Shown: piece after piece, positions 44,002-53,930 of the stretch
Layout: each line of letters opens with the position of its first letter
How positions within the stretch are numbered: the first letter of the stretch is position 1
Assembly (NCBI GenBank): GCA_022843955.1
Contig: JALHMQ010000013.1
Coordinates: forward strand, 70,176-133,624
DNA from: Burkholderiaceae bacterium
GTDB lineage: Bacteria; Pseudomonadota; Gammaproteobacteria; Burkholderiales; Burkholderiaceae_F
Length of the DNA stretch: 63,449 nucleotides
Direction: 5' to 3'
Translations under genes and position numbers: made by a program
Notes under the pieces: generated by a model
Seen by the model: only the letters and a program-made list of their open reading frames with translations
Database searches by the model: none
What the model was told of the DNA's origin: nothing

Positions 44002-45987
44002 ATGGCGCTCGAACTGACCCTCGTGCTGCTGGCGGCCTCCGTGGCCGGCGTGGTGCTGTTCCGCCTGCTCAACCTGCCGCCGATGCTGGGCTATCTGGTG
44101 GTCGGCATCCTGATCGGGCCGCACGCGCTGGGCCTGGTGCCCGACAGCAAGGAGACCCGCTACCTCGCCGAGTTCGGTGTGGTCTTCCTCATGTTCTCGA
44201 TCGGCCTGGAGTTCTCGCTGCCGCGCCTGCGCAGCATGCGCCGCATCGTGTTCGGCCTGGGAGGCGCGCAGGTGATCCTCACCATGCTGGCGGTGATGGC
44301 CGCAGGCTTCGTGCTGGTTCATGTGCTGGCGCGGGCGGATGCGATCACGCTGCCGGCCGCCTTTGCGCTGGGCGGCGCGCTGGCGATGAGCTCCACCGCC
44401 ATCGTGCTGAAGCTGCTTGCCGAACGGCTCGAACTGGAGACCGAGCATGGCAAGCGGATCGTCGGCATCCTGCTGTTCCAGGACCTTGCCGTGGTGCCGC
44501 TGCTGGTGATCGTGCCGGCATTGGCCAACGAGCCCGAGCACCTGTATGCCGCGCTCGGCTGGGCGCTGCTCAAGGCGACGGTGATCCTGACCGTGCTGCT
44601 GGTGGGCGGCCAGTGGCTGCTGCGCCGCTGGCTGCACCTGGTGGCGCGGCGCCGCTCGCACGAGTTGTTCATCCTCAACGTGCTTCTCATCACGCTCGGG
44701 CTGGCCTGGATCACCGAGCATGCCGGGCTGTCGCTGGCGCTCGGCGCCTTTGTCGCCGGCATGCTGATCTCGGAGACCGAGTACCGGCACCAGGTCGAAG
44801 AAGACATCAAGCCGTTCCGCGACGTGTTGCTCGGCCTGTTCTTCGTCACCATCGGCATGCTGCTCAACCTGAACGTGGTGGTGGAGCAGTTCGGCTGGGT
44901 GATGCTGGCGCTGCTGGTGCCTACCGGCTTCAAGTTCGCGCTGGTGCTCGGCGTGGCGCGCGCACTCGGCGCCGGCATGGGTACGGCGATCCGCACGGCG
45001 CTGCCGCTGGCGACGGCGGGCGAGTTCGGCTTCGTGCTGCTCAACCAGGCTGGCGGTCTGCAGTTGCTGCCGCCGCACCTGATCCAGATCGTGCTGGCCG
45101 CGATGCTGTTGTCGATGCTGGCGACGCCGTTCCTGATCCAGTACTCAGAGCGCATCGCGCTGCGCTTTTCCGGCTCAGAGTGGCTGGCGCGCTCGCTCGC
45201 GCTCACCACCATTGCCACCCGCTCGATGGCCACCGAGCGCCACGTGATCATTGCCGGCTACGGCCGCAGCGGTCAGCACCTGGCGCGCATGCTGGCGCAG
45301 GAGAACATCAGCTACGTGGCGCTCGACCTCGATCCCGATCGGGTGCGCGAGGCGGCAGCCGCCGGCGACTCGGTGGTCTACGGCGACGCCGCCCGCCGCG
45401 AAACGCTGGTGGCGGCCGGGCTGGCGCGCGCCGCCGCGGTGGTGGTCAGCTACAACGACGCCCACTCGGCACTCAAGGTGATCCACTTTGCCCACGAAGT
45501 GAAGCCGACGCTGCCGGTGATCGTGCGTACGCAGGACGATGCCGATCTGGACAAGCTGCTGGCCGCCGGCGCCACTGAAGTGGTGCCCGAAGTGTTCGAG
45601 GGCAGCCTGATGCTCGGGTCGCACGCGCTGGTGCTCCTCGGCGTGCCGCTCGGGCGCGTGGTCCGGCGCGTGCGCGAGGCGCGCGACTCGCGCTATCGGC
45701 TGCTGCGCGGCTACTTCCACGGCGCCGACGAACCGGCCGACTTCGACGACGAGGGGCACGAGCGGCTGCACTCCGTGCCGGTGGATCCCGGCTCGGCGGC
45801 GATCGGCCAGTCGCTGCGCACGATCGACCTGGGTGCGATCGGCGCCGAGGTCACGGCGATCCGCCGGCGCGGCATCCGTGGCGCCGACCCGAGCGACGAC
45901 ACGGTGCTGCAGGAAGGCGACGTGGTGGTGCTGCGGGGCCTGCCCGAGGCACTGGAACTGGCGGAAGGCCGCCTGCTCCAACGCTGA
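44002..45987 (+). CDS. KefB-type monovalent cation:proton antiporter (CPA2) with RCK domains
   Basis: The 661-residue protein begins with about 12 transmembrane helices (residues 5-385, including LPPMLGYLVVGILIGP and GILLFQDLAVVPLLV), then an RCK_N nucleotide-binding fold (HVIIAGYGRSGQHLARML) and a C-terminal RCK_C domain. It is likely a glutathione- or nucleotide-gated K+ (or Na+)/H+ antiporter. A divergent neighbour of kdsD is usual in Burkholderiales. Confidence 0.92.
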   Translation: MALELTLVLLAASVAGVVLFRLLNLPPMLGYLVVGILIGPHALGLVPDSKETRYLAEFGVVFLMFSIGLEFSLPRLRSMRRIVFGLGGAQVILTMLAVMAAGFVLVHVLARADAITLPAAFALGGALAMSSTAIVLKLLAERLELETEHGKRIVGILLFQDLAVVPLLVIVPALANEPEHLYAALGWALLKATVILTVLLVGGQWLLRRWLHLVARRRSHELFILNVLLITLGLAWITEHAGLSLALGAFVAGMLISETEYRHQVEEDIKPFRDVLLGLFFVTIGMLLNLNVVVEQFGWVMLALLVPTGFKFALVLGVARALGAGMGTAIRTALPLATAGEFGFVLLNQAGGLQLLPPHLIQIVLAAMLLSMLATPFLIQYSERIALRFSGSEWLARSLALTTIATRSMATERHVIIAGYGRSGQHLARMLAQENISYVALDLDPDRVREAAAAGDSVVYGDAARRETLVAAGLARAAAVVVSYNDAHSALKVIHFAHEVKPTLPVIVRTQDDADLDKLLAAGATEVVPEVFEGSLMLGSHALVLLGVPLGRVVRRVREARDSRYRLLRGYFHGADEPADFDDEGHERLHSVPVDPGSAAIGQSLRTIDLGAIGAEVTAIRRRGIRGADPSDDTVLQEGDVVVLRGLPEALELAEGRLLQR

Positions 45988-46010
45988 CGTCAGTCCTGGA
46001 CCTTCATCGT

Positions 46011-46622
46011 ATGCAACAACCGAGGGATACCCGGCGCCGCGCTGCGCTGGGCCGCCTGCTGCTGGCCGCATTGGCGTCAGCGGCTGGTGCCGTGCGCGCC
46101 ACGAGCGAGACCGCCGATGCCGGCGGCTGGCGCGCGCTCGCTGCCGGTGGCGCGGCGATCCTGCTGCGCCACGCGGCCACCGTGCCCGGCATCGGCGATC
46201 CGCCCGGCTTTCGACTGGATGCTTGCAGCACGCAGCGCAACCTGTCCGATGCGGGGCGGGCGCAGGCGCAGCGCTTCGGCGCCGCCTTGCGCGCGCGCAA
46301 CGTGCGCATCGACGAGGTGCTGTCGTCGCGCTGGTGCCGCTGCCTCGATACCGCCCGCCTGATCGGCGCCATGGCGCCGGTGCAGCCGTTCGCGCCGCTC
46401 GATTCGTTCTTCGAGGATCGCCGTACTGCGCCAGAGCAGACCGCCGCGATCGGGCGTTACCTGGCGGCGCTCGGTACCCGCAATGCGCTGCTGGTCACGC
46501 ACATGGTCAACATCCAGGCGCTCGCCGGGCAATCGGTGTCGATGGGTGAGGCGCTGGTGGTGCGGACCGATCCGGCGGCCCCGCACGCGGTGCGGCTGAT
46601 GGGCCGGCTGCGCGTCGATTGA
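46011..46622 (+). CDS. Exported histidine phosphatase-family protein
   Basis: The 203-residue protein has a signal peptide containing RRRAALGRLLLAALASAAG, possibly Tat-directed, followed by LLRHAATVPG with the catalytic RHG-like motif (His followed by Ala) and LVTHMVNI carrying the second His. It resembles periplasmic phosphoglycerate-mutase-like proteins with unknown substrate. It lies 23 bp after the antiporter on the same strand. Confidence 0.85.
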   Translation: MQQPRDTRRRAALGRLLLAALASAAGAVRATSETADAGGWRALAAGGAAILLRHAATVPGIGDPPGFRLDACSTQRNLSDAGRAQAQRFGAALRARNVRIDEVLSSRWCRCLDTARLIGAMAPVQPFAPLDSFFEDRRTAPEQTAAIGRYLAALGTRNALLVTHMVNIQALAGQSVSMGEALVVRTDPAAPHAVRLMGRLRVD

Positions 46623-46631
46623 GGCTGCAGT

Positions 46632-47045
46632 TCAGCCGGCAGGCGGTGGCAACCAGCGCTTGAGCATCAACGCCAGCAACTCGCGCCGCACCGGCTTGTC
46701 GAGGTAGTCGTCCATGCCCGCCGCCAGGCAGCGTGCACGATCATCGGCCATCGCGTTCGCTGTCAGCGCCACCACCGGCAGGCGGGCGCCCCCGTGCGCC
46801 TTCTCGGTCGCGCGCAGTTGCTGTGTGGCCGTGATGCCGTCGAGCACCGGCATCATCACGTCCATGAACACCAACCCGTAGCGCGTCTGCGCAATCTTCT
46901 CGAGCGCTTCGGCGCCGTGATCGGCGGTGTCGACGATGACGCCGAGCGACAGCAGCATCTCGCGGGCGACGAGCTGGTTGATCGGGTTGTCATCGACCAG
47001 AAGGATGCGAGGCGCGTCGGTGGCGGAGGCGGGGATGCGGGACAT
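46632..47045 (-). CDS. Stand-alone response-regulator receiver protein
   Basis: The 137-residue CheY-like protein has the acidic pocket LVDDNPIN, phospho-acceptor Asp-62 in VFMDVMMPVLDG, the Thr in ALTANAMADD and the Lys in YLDKPVRR. There is no output domain. The sequence resembles receiver domains of hybrid histidine kinases, so it may be a single-domain phosphorelay intermediate. Frame sequence upstream of ATG 47045 is not family-like. Confidence 0.88.
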   Translation of the reverse strand: MSRIPASATDAPRILLVDDNPINQLVAREMLLSLGVIVDTADHGAEALEKIAQTRYGLVFMDVMMPVLDGITATQQLRATEKAHGGARLPVVALTANAMADDRARCLAAGMDDYLDKPVRRELLALMLKRWLPPPAG

Positions 47046-47364
47046 GGTGTTCTGCGGCTCGCGGACAGGGTGTCCGACGCTCCGCGATGGTCTACCGAAT
47101 CGACCCACGCCGATGTGCGCTGATGCGACCGGCGCGCAGTCCAATTCGATCGATCTGCAGGCGTCGGGGTCGAATGTCGCGTTGCGCCGGCGCGAACCTG
47201 TCGTCGATGCCGTGGCACTACGCACACTGCCCAGTCGGATCGGCGATCTGCCTGACGCCGCCAATTCGCTCCACACGGCAGCCACCGCGGGCGACGGTGC
47301 TGTGGCCGGCCCGTCCCTCTGGCACGTGCCAGCATGACGCCCAAGGCAACGATGGCGCGCCAGG
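47046..47364. other. Spacer between uvrA and the receiver gene
   Basis: These 319 bp separate the uvrA stop from the receiver start, both minus strand. I see no gene, RNA or obvious terminator in it. Confidence 0.5.
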
Positions 47365-50217
47365 CTACGCAGCCCGCCGCGCCCGCCCGCGTGCAAGCGC
47401 GGCCCCGAGGTAGCGTCCGGTATGGCTCGCCGGATGGGCAGCGACCGCTTCGGGCGGACCGGCTACCACGATGGTGCCGCCACCATCGCCGCCTTCGGGC
47501 CCGAGGTCGATCACCCAGTCGGCGGTCTTGATCACGTCGAGGTTGTGCTCGATCACCACCACGGTGTTGCCGGCGCCGCGCAACTTGTGCAGGACCTCCA
47601 GCAGCATCGCGGTGTCGTGGAAGTGCAGGCCGGTGGTCGGCTCGTCGAGAACGTACAGCGTGCGGCCGGTGTCGCGCTTGGATAGTTCGAGTGAGAGCTT
47701 CACGCGTTGCGCCTCGCCGCCGCTGAGCGTGGTGGCGCTCTGGCCGAGGCGGATGTAGCCCAGGCCCACGTCCGACAGCGTCTGCAGCTTGCGGGCCAGC
47801 ACCGGCACCGCGCGAAAATAATCGACTGCCGCTTCGACCGTCAGGTCCAGCACCTGGGCGATGTTCAGTCCCTTGTAGAGCACCTCCAGCGTCTCGCGGT
47901 TGTAGCGCTTGCCGTGGCAGGTGTCGCAGGGCACGTAGACATCGGGCAAAAAGTGCATCTCGACCTTGATCAGGCCGTCGCCCTGACAGGTCTCGCAGCG
48001 CCCGCCCTTGACGTTGAAGCTGAAGCGGCCGGACTCGTAGCCACGTTCGCGCGCGGTCGGCGTCTCGGCGAACAGTTCGCGGATCGGCGTGAACAGCCCC
48101 GTGTAGGTCGCCGGGTTGGAGCGCGGCGTGCGGCCGATCGGGCTCTGGTCGACCTCGATGATCTTGTCGAAGTGCTCCATCCCTTCGATCGACACGAACG
48201 GCGCCGGCACCTGCGCGGAGCCGTAAAGCGTGCGCGCCACCGCGGCGGCGAGCGTGTCGTTGATCAGCGTGCTCTTGCCCGAACCGGAGACGCCGGTTAC
48301 GCACACCAGCAATCCCACCGGCAGTTCGAGATCGACATGCTTGAGGTTGTTGCCGCTGGCGCCGCCCAGCCGCAGCCAGTGCAAGCCCGGCTGCGCGCGC
48401 GCGGGCGGCACTTCGATCTCGCGCCGGCCGGACAAGTAGGCACCCGTGAGCGAGTCCGGATGGCGCTCGATGTCGGCCGGCGTCCCGGTGGCGATGACCT
48501 CGCCGCCGTGCACACCGGCGCCCGGCCCCATGTCGATCACGTGGTCGGCGGCGCGGATCGCGTCTTCATCGTGCTCGACCACCAGCACCGTGTTGCCGAG
48601 GTCGCGCAGCCGCTTGAGCGTGCCGATCAGGCGATCGTTGTCGCGCTGGTGCAGACCGATGGACGGCTCGTCCAGCACGTACATCACGCCCGTCAGGCCG
48701 GAGCCGATCTGCGACGCGAGCCGGATGCGCTGGCTCTCGCCACCGGACAGGGTATCGGCGCTGCGCTCGAGCGTCAGGTAGGTGAGGCCGACGTCGTTGA
48801 GAAAATGCAGCCGCACGCCGATCTCGCGCACGATGCGGGCGCCGATCTCCTGCTTGTTTCCTTCGAGCGTCAGCGTGTCAAAGTAGTGCTGCGCTTGCGC
48901 CAGCGGCAGGCGCTCGAGTTCGTAGATCGCCCGCTTGTGCGCACCTTCGCCGACGAACACGTGGCGCGCTTCGCGCTTCAGGCGCGCGCCGTCGCACGCC
49001 GGGCAAGGTCGCACGCTGCGGTACTTGGTCAGCTCCTCGCGCACCGCGGCTGAATCGGTCTCGCGGAAGCGCCGCTCCATGTTGGGCAGCACGCCCTCGA
49101 ACGGGTGCTGCCGAACCATCTTGCGGCCGCGTTCGCTGGTGTAGGAAAACGGCAGCGCCTGGTCGCCGGTGCCGCGCAGCACCTGCTCGCGGAACTTCTT
49201 CGGCAGGTCTTCCCAGGCCGTGTCGATGTCGACCTTGGCCCACTTGGCCAGCGACGCCAACATCTGGAAGTAGTACTGGTTGCGCGCGTCCCAGCCCTTG
49301 ATCGCGCCGGTGGCCAGTGTCAGTTCCGGGTGGGCGATGACGCGCTGCTCGTCGAAGAAGTCCACGCTGCCCAGGCCGTCGCAACTCGGGCAGGCGCCCA
49401 TCGGGTTGTTGAAGCTGAACAGCCGGGGCTCGAGTTCCGCCAGCGAGTAGCCGCACACCGGACAGGCGAACTTGTTGGAGAACACCGTTTCGGTGCCGTT
49501 GTCCGTGTCGAGCAGCAGCGCGCGACCTTGCGCCAGGCGCAGCGCGGTCTCGAACGACTCGGCCAGGCGCTGGCGCGATTCCGGCCGCACCTTCAGGCGG
49601 TCGACCACCACGTCGATCGAGTGCTTGTCGTTCTTGGTCAGCCGCGGCAGGGTGTCCACATCGACCACCGCGCCGTCGACGCGAAAGCGCACGAAGCCCT
49701 GCGTCTGCAGGTCGTCGAACAGGTCTTCGAAGCTGCCCTTGCGCTGCTGCACTACCGGCGCCAACACCAGCACGCGCGAGTCGGCCGGCAACGCGAGCGT
49801 GATGTCGACCATCTGCGCCACGCTCTGCGCGGCCAGCGCATGCTCCGGATGGTCCGGGCAGTACGGCGTGCCCACGCGCGCGAACATCAGCCGCAGGTAG
49901 TCGTGGATCTCGGTCACGGTGCCCACGGTGGAACGCGGGTTGTGGCTGGTGGCCTTCTGCTCGATCGAGATGGCCGGTGACAACCCCTCGATGGCGTCGA
50001 CATCAGGCTTTTCCATCAACTGCAGGAACTGGCGCGCGTAGGCCGACAGCGACTCCACGTAGCGCCGCTGGCCTTCCGCGTACAGCGTGTCGAAGGCGAG
50101 CGAACTCTTGCCCGAGCCGGACAGGCCGGTGATCACCACCAGCTTGTGGCGCGGCAGGTCGAGATCGAAGTTCTTGAGGTTGTGCGTGCGCGCTCCGCGC
50201 ACGCGAATCTCATCCAT
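47365..50217 (-). CDS. uvrA: UvrABC excinuclease subunit A
   Basis: The 950-residue protein starts [21 protein letters not shown], has Walker [13 protein letters not shown], two ABC modules, and zinc fingers with Cys pairs ([16 protein letters not shown], and CETCQGDG...[12 protein letters not shown]). It recognises DNA damage and recruits UvrB. ATG 50217 is preferred over the ATG three codons earlier. ssb is nearby on the opposite strand, a common pairing, with a DUF5916 gene between them here. I see no LexA box in the spacer. Confidence 0.97.
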   Translation of the reverse strand: MDEIRVRGARTHNLKNFDLDLPRHKLVVITGLSGSGKSSLAFDTLYAEGQRRYVESLSAYARQFLQLMEKPDVDAIEGLSPAISIEQKATSHNPRSTVGTVTEIHDYLRLMFARVGTPYCPDHPEHALAAQSVAQMVDITLALPADSRVLVLAPVVQQRKGSFEDLFDDLQTQGFVRFRVDGAVVDVDTLPRLTKNDKHSIDVVVDRLKVRPESRQRLAESFETALRLAQGRALLLDTDNGTETVFSNKFACPVCGYSLAELEPRLFSFNNPMGACPSCDGLGSVDFFDEQRVIAHPELTLATGAIKGWDARNQYYFQMLASLAKWAKVDIDTAWEDLPKKFREQVLRGTGDQALPFSYTSERGRKMVRQHPFEGVLPNMERRFRETDSAAVREELTKYRSVRPCPACDGARLKREARHVFVGEGAHKRAIYELERLPLAQAQHYFDTLTLEGNKQEIGARIVREIGVRLHFLNDVGLTYLTLERSADTLSGGESQRIRLASQIGSGLTGVMYVLDEPSIGLHQRDNDRLIGTLKRLRDLGNTVLVVEHDEDAIRAADHVIDMGPGAGVHGGEVIATGTPADIERHPDSLTGAYLSGRREIEVPPARAQPGLHWLRLGGASGNNLKHVDLELPVGLLVCVTGVSGSGKSTLINDTLAAAVARTLYGSAQVPAPFVSIEGMEHFDKIIEVDQSPIGRTPRSNPATYTGLFTPIRELFAETPTARERGYESGRFSFNVKGGRCETCQGDGLIKVEMHFLPDVYVPCDTCHGKRYNRETLEVLYKGLNIAQVLDLTVEAAVDYFRAVPVLARKLQTLSDVGLGYIRLGQSATTLSGGEAQRVKLSLELSKRDTGRTLYVLDEPTTGLHFHDTAMLLEVLHKLRGAGNTVVVIEHNLDVIKTADWVIDLGPEGGDGGGTIVVAGPPEAVAAHPASHTGRYLGAALARGRARRAA

Positions 50218-50355
50218 GCAATGCATCCAATCCCGTATCTCGGCGGAGTTTTGGCCGGCGTGCTGCTGCCCGGCGGGCCAGCGCGACGCGCGCAGGCCAA
50301 CTGGCCACTATAGCCGCGCAGCATCGGGCGGCGCGAGCCGCCGTCTGCGGCGAAC

Positions 50356-52602
50356 TCAGAGCCCGACCTGCAGCTTGACGAAGACCTCGTCGGCGCGGGC
50401 GACGCGGGTCGGAGTGCGCTCGCGGCCGCGGCCGACGCCGAGGTAGACGACCGTGGCCGCTGAGCGGCGATGCGCGTAGACGAGCGAGCCGGTGGTGGCC
50501 TCGTCGTCCACCGGCGTGGCAGCCGGTGCCGCATCGGCAGTGATGCGAAACGCAGTCCGCTGCACGATCAGCCGCAGCGTGTCGCGTGCCGACAGGTGCA
50601 GCACGGTAAGCAGTTGCGCCGCGGTTTCGCGTTGTGCGACGGCGCCGTTGTCGGCCTGCAGCCGCACCTGGTCGAAGCGCGGCTCCAGCTCCAGGCGCGT
50701 GCCGAGGCGGATGCGGCCGCTGACCGACAAGAGCGTGCCCGGTCGCACCCGATCGAACACCACATCCACCCGTTCGCCCGCCGTAGCTTCGAGTGTGAGC
50801 AGGGTCAGCACCGCCGCCGGCGTGGCGCTCAGGAACAAGTACCACTGTTGATAATCGTGCAGCACGCCGCCGGGCGCGAGCCGGGCCCGCTCATGTGGGC
50901 GGTACTGCAGCGTGAGATCGACGCCGCGCGGGCCGGTGATCGCCACGCCCGGATGGATCGTCTGCGTGATCGTCGCGCCGTCGGTGCGCGTCTGCGCGTG
51001 CTCGAACTCCAGGATGGGCGAGATCTCGTTGATACCGAACGGCTGGCCAGCCGGACGAAAGTGCGGCGCGATGAAGCCGCGCCACTGGCGAAAGTCGTTC
51101 TGCGCGACAAAGCCGTTGTCGTTGCGGAAATCATCGCTGGCTTCCAGGTAGCGCAGGTTGAGCGACGCGTCGTCGCGATTGACGAACCAGTCGAGGCTCG
51201 CGAGGTGGCCATCTCGCGCGCTGCCCGCGTGCAGCTGGCCATTCGTATCGGCGATTGCCGTGGTGCTGGAGGCGAGCAGTTGCGCGCGCACGAACTGCTG
51301 TCTGGTCACCTGCCAGGCCAGATCGGGGCCGGCCACGCGGTTGTAGCCGCGCCCGTCCGCGTACTGGCGATCGGAGGCCACGGCGCCCACCGCGAAGCCG
51401 GCGTCGGCCCAGCGCAGCCGGGCCGTGCTCGCCTGCGCGGCCGGCTGCACGGCGAAGCCGGTGGCGTAGGGCTGCGGCAGCAGCACCAGGCCGCCGCCGC
51501 GGTCGGCGGCCGACAGCACGCTGGCCGCCGCCGAGTCGCCGCGATAGGTGGCACGCGCGCCCCAGCGCGGGTCGGTGACGGCGCGCGTGTACAGCGCGGT
51601 GGTCGAGGTCTGGTTCAGATCGCTGCCTTCGAGGAAGAACGGCCGCTTTTCCTGCAGGAACAGCGCGAACTGGCGCGTGCGCGCGAGCTGCGGGACATCG
51701 AGCTCGATCTGCGAGAAATCCGGGTTGATCGTGCCGTCGATCACCCAGTCGGCGCGCGGTCGCCACTTGACGTCGAGACTGCCCTGCACCTCGCTCGATC
51801 GTGTGCGGGGGTCGTCGGGTTCCTCGCGCGTGCGGCGCGCCGTCAGGGTGGGCATCACCTGCAGGCTTGCTTCGCCGCGCGGGCCCGGAAAGTCCTCCAG
51901 CGGCAGCAACTCGTCGATGAAGCTCGCCGACTCGCGCGTCAGCGGCGCGCCGATGAACAGCCACGTCTGCTCGCGCGGCATGCGGCGCGCGACTTGCATG
52001 CGCCAGCGGCGCGTGCCTTCGTGCGCGAAGCGCAGCGCCGCATACGGCAGGCGCATCTCGACGATGTAACCGTCGTCGGTGATGCGCGCCGCGCTGTCCC
52101 ACGGGAAGTCGGGCGAGAAGTCTTCGTTGTCGGTGGCGGCGGTGTGCACGCCGTCGGCCATGCCGCCGGCCGCGTTGACGCGGAAGAACTGGGCGGCGGC
52201 GCGGGTGCCGATCGCATCCACATAGACGACCACGAAGTCCTGGTCGCGGAACACCTTGTCGAAGCGCACCAAAGGCGCGCGGATCTGCGCCGGGCGGGGG
52301 TCGTGCGCATGAATCGCCACGTACAGCGCCTGCGCGCCATAGGCAACGCGCACGCGGGTGAGCGTGGGTGCGGGCTGGCCGGAGTATGGGTCGTACTGGA
52401 TGAAGCGGTCGTGCACCGGCGCCTCAGCCCAGACCGGCTCGTCCAGGCGGCCGTCGAGGGTGATGGCGCCTGGCGCCACCGCCACGGCGCGGTACTGTGC
52501 CAAGGCGCCGGAGGCCGTGGCGAGTGCACCGGCGATCAGGCCTGCCGCCAGCGCGCGGCGCAGGGCGTCATGACAGGTCGTGTGCAGACAAAGGGTGGAC
52601 AT
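50356..52602 (-). CDS. DUF5916-containing outer-membrane-like protein with CBM9-like N terminus
   Basis: The 748-residue protein has a signal peptide ([22 protein letters not shown]), a carbohydrate-binding family 9-like beta domain (residues about 30-220, with [16 protein letters not shown] and [20 protein letters not shown]), then a DUF5916 region with [37 protein letters not shown]. The remainder has the alternation of an outer-membrane barrel and ends FVKLQVGL, an aromatic C terminus. The function is unknown. The order uvrA-DUF5916-ssb separates a pair that usually lies adjacent. Confidence 0.86.
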   Translation of the reverse strand: MSTLCLHTTCHDALRRALAAGLIAGALATASGALAQYRAVAVAPGAITLDGRLDEPVWAEAPVHDRFIQYDPYSGQPAPTLTRVRVAYGAQALYVAIHAHDPRPAQIRAPLVRFDKVFRDQDFVVVYVDAIGTRAAAQFFRVNAAGGMADGVHTAATDNEDFSPDFPWDSAARITDDGYIVEMRLPYAALRFAHEGTRRWRMQVARRMPREQTWLFIGAPLTRESASFIDELLPLEDFPGPRGEASLQVMPTLTARRTREEPDDPRTRSSEVQGSLDVKWRPRADWVIDGTINPDFSQIELDVPQLARTRQFALFLQEKRPFFLEGSDLNQTSTTALYTRAVTDPRWGARATYRGDSAAASVLSAADRGGGLVLLPQPYATGFAVQPAAQASTARLRWADAGFAVGAVASDRQYADGRGYNRVAGPDLAWQVTRQQFVRAQLLASSTTAIADTNGQLHAGSARDGHLASLDWFVNRDDASLNLRYLEASDDFRNDNGFVAQNDFRQWRGFIAPHFRPAGQPFGINEISPILEFEHAQTRTDGATITQTIHPGVAITGPRGVDLTLQYRPHERARLAPGGVLHDYQQWYLFLSATPAAVLTLLTLEATAGERVDVVFDRVRPGTLLSVSGRIRLGTRLELEPRFDQVRLQADNGAVAQRETAAQLLTVLHLSARDTLRLIVQRTAFRITADAAPAATPVDDEATTGSLVYAHRRSAATVVYLGVGRGRERTPTRVARADEVFVKLQVGL

Positions 52603-52823
52603 CGCGCGGTTGCAGGTGGGCGGGCGCGGCACTTTATCCGCGTCGACGCTGCTGCGCACGTGCAGAACGGATGAAACGGCCAATCGAAGGTGTGGGGAGC
52701 CGGCGGTATGCTTCGGTCCGGGATCGAGCTATCGCGCAGTGGCGTGCCGTCGCGATCGTCCCGCGGTCCTTCCGCTGTCACGCCGGTGCCGCCAATCCAC
52801 CCCCATTTCTAGGAGAGCCCTCG

Positions 52824-53303
52824 ATGGCTTCCGTCAACAAAGTGATCCTGATCGGCAATCTCGGCCGCGATCCGGAGACCCGCTACAGCGCCGACGGCGC
52901 GGCGATCACCAACATCACGATCGCCACGTCGGAATCGTGGAAGGACAAGGCCACCGGTGAGAAGAAGGAGCTAACCGAATGGCACCGCGTGGTGTTCTTC
53001 GATCGCCTGGCTGAGGTTGCCGGTGAGTACTTGAAGAAGGGCAGCCCGGTCTACGTCGAGGGCCGCCTGCAGACGCGCAAGTGGACCGACAAGGAAGGCG
53101 TAGAGCGCTACACCACGGAGATTCGCGCGGATCGGATGCAACTGCTTGGTTCGCGTCAAGGCATGGGCGGCGGTGGCGCCCCCGGAGGCGACTATGACGA
53201 TGCGCCCGCACCCGCCCCGGCCCGCGCCGGCGGAGGCGGCGCGCGACCGGCCGGCAAGCCGGCCGCGAATATCGCCGACATGGACGACGACATCCCGTTC
53301 TGA
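52824..53303 (+). CDS. ssb: Single-stranded DNA-binding protein
   Basis: The 159-residue SSB has the OB fold ([21 protein letters not shown], then [23 protein letters not shown]), a Gly-rich linker and the acidic tip DMDDDIPF that recruits partner enzymes. AGGAGAG precedes the ATG. It is essential for replication and repair. Confidence 0.97.
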   Translation: MASVNKVILIGNLGRDPETRYSADGAAITNITIATSESWKDKATGEKKELTEWHRVVFFDRLAEVAGEYLKKGSPVYVEGRLQTRKWTDKEGVERYTTEIRADRMQLLGSRQGMGGGGAPGGDYDDAPAPAPARAGGGGARPAGKPAANIADMDDDIPF

Positions 53304-53345
53304 GGTCGACGTCCTGGCCGTGCGGCCTGCGTCACATGCTGCGGG

Positions 53346-53930
53346 CTACGCCTTCTCGAGAACGATGAATCTCGGCTTCGTTCCCTTGTCCATTCCGCCG
53401 CGGCGCATGCCGGGCGCGTTGGCGCGCTTGCGCACGTCGCTCTTCGGATCGTTGATGTCGCCGAACTCGCGCGCCAGCGCCGGGCAGGCCTGCACGCAGG
53501 CAGGCTTCTGACCCGCCGCCACCAGCGCGCGACAGCCCGGTCCCATGCAGCTCTGCGGTGCCCCGCTGACGGGCAGATCCCAGCGCGCGCCGTAGGGACA
53601 GGCCTTGGTGCAGCGGCCGCACTCGATGCACTTGTCCTCGTCGGTGACCATCAGGCCGTCGCTGCCGCGCTTGATGATCTTCTCCGGGCAGCGCTTGGCG
53701 CAGGGCGCGTCCACGCACTGCTGGCACTGCATCAGCAGCAGCTTGGTCGAACTGGTCGACTCATCGAAGATGCGGCGGATGTTGGTCGCCAGCCCATGCT
53801 TGATGTCCTTGCCCGCATAAGCGAGATAGACATAGTTGGTCATGGTGCAGGCGACCTGGCAGGCGCCGCAGTTCACGCAGCGTGACGCGTCCCACAGGTG
53901 CGTCAATTGGCGGGTGGCTGCTTTGCTCAT
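53346..53930 (-). CDS. Four-cluster ferredoxin-type electron-transfer subunit (TtrB-like)
   Basis: The 194-residue protein has four cysteine clusters, starting with CVNCGACQVAC, then CQQCVDAPCAKRC, CIECGRCTKAC and a set including CMGPGC...CVQAC, the pattern of electron-transfer subunits of molybdopterin oxidoreductases such as TtrB, PhsB and NrfC. It should pass electrons to the catalytic subunit. Its ATG overlaps the catalytic-subunit stop (ATGA). A membrane NrfD-type anchor is not found next to it. Confidence 0.9.
   Translation of the reverse strand: MSKAATRQLTHLWDASRCVNCGACQVACTMTNYVYLAYAGKDIKHGLATNIRRIFDESTSSTKLLLMQCQQCVDAPCAKRCPEKIIKRGSDGLMVTDEDKCIECGRCTKACPYGARWDLPVSGAPQSCMGPGCRALVAAGQKPACVQACPALAREFGDINDPKSDVRKRANAPGMRRGGMDKGTKPRFIVLEKA

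Noticed and set aside
50217-50356. LexA box before uvrA
   Set aside because: I looked for a palindromic CTG-N-CAG-type site and found none I could defend. A stem GGCGGC/GCCGCC is present but lacks a U-tract.
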